19,808 bases of DNA from Calditrichia bacterium. GTDB taxonomy: Bacteria > Calditrichota > Calditrichia > JAJRVZ01. Where the stretch lies: NCBI GenBank assembly GCA_030634505.1, contig DAOWAQ010000007.1:1-19808 (forward strand), read 5' to 3'. This document shows positions 16,981 through 19,808 of this stretch, one piece after another. The notes under the pieces are model-generated. The model worked only from the letters and a program-made list of their open reading frames with translations, ran no database searches and was not told the origin of the DNA. The position numbers and the translations under genes are program-made. Numbering within the stretch: the stretch's first letter is position 1; the number at the start of each line of letters is the position of its first letter.

Positions 16981-17034
16981 TTGAAAAATATAACAAACTT
17001 CTTTAAAATATGCTATTGTTTTTTAAGACAATAG
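16981..17034 (+). promoter_or_regulatory. Candidate promoter and inverted repeat before the SDR gene
   Basis: TTGAAA (16981-16986), 17-nt spacer, TAAAAT (17004-17009). Overlapping the expected start of transcription is an inverted repeat CTATTGT (17013-17019) / ACAATAG (17028-17034) with 8 nt between. The 165-nt divergent gap to spt has no gene; I did not find a convincing promoter for spt on the other strand. Confidence 0.45.
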
Positions 17035-17086
17035 ATGCATTTCTAATCCAATATATTTTTATTATTTTCGAAGATTTGAGGTTATT

Positions 17087-18067
17087 ATGAAGGTATTTAT
17101 TACAGGTGCAACTGGCTTTGTCGGCAGTTTTTTAGCCGAGAGTTTATTAGAAAAAAAACACAGTGTTCGATGTTTGGTAAGGAAACAAAGCAATCTAAGA
17201 TGGATTGCAGATTTAGATGTAGAATGTTATTATGGCACTTTATCTGATATAAAATCATTGTACAAAGGTATAGAAGATGTTGATATGGTATTTCATGTAG
17301 CAGGTTTGACGAAAGCCAGAACTGAACAAGAATATTTTGAGGCGAACTATATTGGTACCAAAAATCTGGTTGATGCAATAATAAAAGTAAATAATAAACT
17401 TCAAAGATTTATCTATATTAGCTCGCAGACATCAACGGGTCCCAGTCCAAGTATAATTCCGATAGATGAAAATTATACACCGAATCCAATAACGTATTAT
17501 GGAAAGAGTAAACTTGCCGGTGAAAAATATGTTTTGGAAAATAAAAATAAATTACCAGTTACGATTCTGAGACCACCGGCAGTATATGGTCCAAGAGACT
17601 CTGACATACTTGAATTTTTCCGCACTGTGAAAAATGGCATTATACCGCAATTAGGTGGCAAAGACAAATACCTCAGTTTAATTCATGTTAAGGATTTAGT
17701 TCGTGGAATTATTCGCGCTTCAGAACTAAAAAAAGCAGTTGGAAAAACTTATTTTATTACCAGTCCAAAACCATACCCCTGGAGTGAAATAGCTAAAACC
17801 ACATTAAAAGTTTTGAATAAAAGAGGATTTAAAGTACCGGTACCTCTGGCGTTAATGAAAGGAGTGGCACTGGTAAGTGAAGGTATAAGCTCATTTACTA
17901 AAAAACCAGCCCTGGTAAACTTTCAAAAAGTTATTGATATGGAACAGGATTATTGGACATGTTCACCGGATCGTGCAAAAAAAGACTTGGATTTTGAAGC
18001 CAAAATTTCACTTGAAGATGGTATTCGTGAAACCATTGCCTGGTATAAGGAATATAAATGGCTTTAA
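17087..18067 (+). CDS. Extended-SDR NAD(P)-dependent reductase, CerR-like (3-ketosphinganine/ceramide reductase candidate)
   Basis: 326 residues. Rossmann dinucleotide motif GATGFVGS (G7, G10, G13), the family AGLT at 72-75, and the catalytic Tyr138 and Lys142 in YYGKSK; then ILRPPAVYGPRD, the typical extended-SDR segment. It is an epimerase/3-beta-HSD-type SDR, the class to which the bacterial sphingolipid reductase CerR belongs. Divergence from spt is the main reason to call it a CerR-like enzyme reducing the 3-keto group; sequence motifs alone cannot separate it from sugar epimerases or other SDRs. ATG 17087 has GAGG 6 nt upstream. The stop overlaps the following methyltransferase start by 10 nt, so the two are translationally coupled. 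Confidence 0.75.
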   Translation: MKVFITGATGFVGSFLAESLLEKKHSVRCLVRKQSNLRWIADLDVECYYGTLSDIKSLYKGIEDVDMVFHVAGLTKARTEQEYFEANYIGTKNLVDAIIKVNNKLQRFIYISSQTSTGPSPSIIPIDENYTPNPITYYGKSKLAGEKYVLENKNKLPVTILRPPAVYGPRDSDILEFFRTVKNGIIPQLGGKDKYLSLIHVKDLVRGIIRASELKKAVGKTYFITSPKPYPWSEIAKTTLKVLNKRGFKVPVPLALMKGVALVSEGISSFTKKPALVNFQKVIDMEQDYWTCSPDRAKKDLDFEAKISLEDGIRETIAWYKEYKWL

Positions 18068-18801
18068 ACGATGCTAAATGGTATCAGAATTGGTTTGGCA
18101 GCGACTATCTTGAAGTATATTCTCATCGTGATGAAAAAGAAGCACAACAACTTGTTCGATTAATACTTTCCAATACAAATTTTGAGCCGGGTTCTCATGT
18201 ATTAGATATAGGTTGTGGACAGGGCAGACATCTTTCTGTTTTTGCAAAAAATAATTTTCGAATAACCGGTATTGATCTTTCAATAACACTTTTAAAAATT
18301 GCAATGGAAAATAATTGTAAGACATCTAATGCAAATTTTATATTATCGGACATGCGTTTTTTACCCCTGAATTATAAATTTGATTTAATTCTAAATCTAT
18401 TTACATCTTTTGGATATTTTGAGAATGATGAAGAGAACAAAAGCGTTTTGTGTCAGATAAATAAATTATTAAAAAATTCAGGAGGCTTTGTATTTGACTA
18501 CTTTAATTCAAATTATGTTAAAAATAATTTAGTCCCAAAACACAAAAAAGAAGTAGGTGATTTAGTAGTTGAACAGGAGAGATATATTGAAAATTCCAGG
18601 ATAAACAAGAAAATTAATTTGATAAAGAATGGGAAAATATCTACATATTTTGAATCAGTTAAATTGTATTCCCCGGATGAAATTTATGATATGTTGCGTT
18701 CGGTTAATTTAAAGGTAAGTACAATATTTGGGAATTATGATGGTTCTCCATTTAAAAATGATTCACCTCGTCTTTTAGTGTTTGGAGAAAAAATTGAATA
18801 A
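18058..18801 (+). CDS. Class I SAM-dependent methyltransferase, candidate N-methyl-bacillithiol synthase (NmbA-like)
   Basis: 247 residues. The SAM-binding motif I is VLDIGCGQGRHL at about 49-60, motif II TGIDLS at 72-77, and an Asp-Met-Arg segment (DMRFLPL) follows; no signal peptide or membrane helix. Substrate cannot be read from the sequence. Its start lies inside the reductase gene (10-nt overlap) and bshC begins inside its end (8-nt overlap), so it is tightly coupled to bacillithiol synthesis. A SAM methyltransferase making N-methyl-bacillithiol (NmbA) is known from the Chlorobi, and this position makes it the best candidate for the same job. The alternative is a methyltransferase acting on the sphingolipid or another small molecule. 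Confidence 0.78.
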   Translation: MALNDAKWYQNWFGSDYLEVYSHRDEKEAQQLVRLILSNTNFEPGSHVLDIGCGQGRHLSVFAKNNFRITGIDLSITLLKIAMENNCKTSNANFILSDMRFLPLNYKFDLILNLFTSFGYFENDEENKSVLCQINKLLKNSGGFVFDYFNSNYVKNNLVPKHKKEVGDLVVEQERYIENSRINKKINLIKNGKISTYFESVKLYSPDEIYDMLRSVNLKVSTIFGNYDGSPFKNDSPRLLVFGEKIE

Positions 18802-19808
18802 AGTATTAAAAACTTCGCTTTACAATCATTTATATTATGATTTTTTACAGAGTGATCAAAAAATTCTAAGGTATCTTCCTGATTTCAAAACTACAAATTG
18901 GTCTGAACTTACAAAAAGTGCATTAAGTCAAAATACTATATATTCGGATGTGAAAGAATTATTAACCAAGGATAATTCAGATATTACATCTGAAAGAGGA
19001 TTAAAAAATCTTGATCTATTAAAAAATGATAAAACAGTTTTTATTATTACCGGACAACAATTAGGTCTGTTTGCTTCTCCTTTATATACCATTTATAAAA
19101 TCATAACTGCCATTAAACTTGCTGAACAATTGAATTCACTAAAATTAGGTTTCAATTATGTTCCGCTTTTTTGGCTTGAATCAGAGGACCATGATTTTAA
19201 AGAAATCAATCATTTTGGAATATGGAATAATAAATTTGAACCCAAAAAATTGATTTACCAGGTAGAAAGCAAAGGAAAATCTTCAATCAAACATTACACC
19301 TTTGAGGAACAAATAAATGAATTAATTGAACAGTTTAAAGGAGAATTAATTTCTACTGAATTTACTGATGCTTTATTTAACAAATTAAAATCAATTTTTA
19401 AACCCGGAGAATCCTGGCTAACAGCCACAAGGGAATTATTAAAAGATATATTTTATGAAAGCGGGGTTTTGTTTTTTAAACCGGGAGATTTGGAAATCAA
19501 AAAAATTTCTGCTCCTTTCTTTGAAAAAGTTATTGAAATTTTTGCGGAATTAAATAATCAATTTAACAGTGTCTCAAATGATTTGGTTGAAAATGGTTAT
19601 TCTAACCAGGTGACTGTGGTAGAGGGTAAAACGTTTTTATTTATTGAAAATGAAAATTTGCAGAGAGAGCATTTATATTTTGATAATAATGGTTTTTCTA
19701 TAAAAGACTCCAATCAAAAATTTAACAAGAATGATTTATTGGATATCATCATCAATAATCCTGAAAAGATATCAACCAGTGTTGTCAGTCGACCTCTGCT
19801 ACAAAGTT
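18794..19808 (+). CDS. bshC: Bacillithiol synthase BshC (cysteine-adding enzyme), 3' end cut off
   Basis: The frame is open from TTG 18794 to the window end, 338 of the usual ~540 residues. Diagnostic motifs are TGQQLGLFASPLYTIYK at 86-102 and PLFWLESEDHDFKEINH at 124-140, with the later SRPLLQ near the window edge. BshC adds L-cysteine to glucosaminyl-malate, the last step in making the thiol bacillithiol. The TTG start is supported by GGAG (18784-18787) 6 nt upstream and by alignment of the N-terminus with the family; it overlaps the methyltransferase stop. The C-terminal coiled-coil region lies outside the window. bshA and bshB are not in the window. Confidence 0.93.
   Translation, partial: MNKVLKTSLYNHLYYDFLQSDQKILRYLPDFKTTNWSELTKSALSQNTIYSDVKELLTKDNSDITSERGLKNLDLLKNDKTVFIITGQQLGLFASPLYTIYKIITAIKLAEQLNSLKLGFNYVPLFWLESEDHDFKEINHFGIWNNKFEPKKLIYQVESKGKSSIKHYTFEEQINELIEQFKGELISTEFTDALFNKLKSIFKPGESWLTATRELLKDIFYESGVLFFKPGDLEIKKISAPFFEKVIEIFAELNNQFNSVSNDLVENGYSNQVTVVEGKTFLFIENENLQREHLYFDNNGFSIKDSNQKFNKNDLLDIIINNPEKISTSVVSRPLLQS

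Noticed and set aside
1..19808. None of the complete genes appears to end in TGA, raising the idea of TGA recoding
   Set aside because: The sample is small and AT-rich genomes favour TAA. No gene contains an in-frame TGA, and tryptophan is encoded by TGG throughout, so nothing supports a changed code.

Overview
The window is AT-rich DNA, almost entirely coding, from a bacterium of the Bacteroidota / Ignavibacteriota / Calditrichota / Marinimicrobia neighbourhood (FCB group). This is inferred from the combination of an archaeal/eukaryal-type prolyl-tRNA synthetase, bacterial serine palmitoyltransferase, bacillithiol synthesis (BshC) and the style of the RND and Omp85 proteins. Clear Shine-Dalgarno sequences (for example AGGAGG before spt and GGGAGG before the 78-aa gene) argue against a typical Bacteroidia genome, where they are mostly absent. 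Species cannot be told from the sequence alone.

Layout. 1-4660: the 3' part of a large probable outer-membrane beta-barrel gene, then an IS200/REP-associated HUH (Y1) transposase bracketed by small hairpins, then an Omp85/BamA-like protein with three POTRA domains. 4680-11432: a TetR-regulated tripartite efflux operon (TetR repressor, TolC-like outer-membrane factor, lipoprotein membrane-fusion protein, RND pump). Two identically spaced dyads lie just ahead of tetR and look like its operators. The RND gene carries a single in-frame TAA at codon 75, so the pump is probably disabled, or rescued by some recoding event. 11522-11668: a tRNA-Arg(CCG) with its own promoter and terminator. 11878-14423: prolyl-tRNA synthetase, a rhomboid protease and a small Cys-rich protein in one probable operon, closed by a bidirectional terminator shared with the convergent gene.

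14509-19808 is the most interesting part. Serine palmitoyltransferase (spt) and a two-lobed GNAT-like acyltransferase are on the minus strand; an extended-SDR reductase resembling CerR diverges from them. Spt makes 3-ketosphinganine from serine and acyl-CoA; a CerR-type reductase acts on the keto group; an N-acyltransferase is needed to make ceramide. The three genes therefore look like a compact ceramide/sphingolipid locus, with the GNAT protein as a candidate for the acyltransferase step. The reductase gene overlaps a SAM methyltransferase gene, which overlaps bshC (cut by the window end). BshC adds cysteine to make bacillithiol, and the coupled methyltransferase is a candidate N-methyl-bacillithiol synthase (NmbA-like).

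No CRISPR array, prophage, rRNA or integrase was seen. Most gene-free stretches are under 300 bases and hold the regulatory elements listed.
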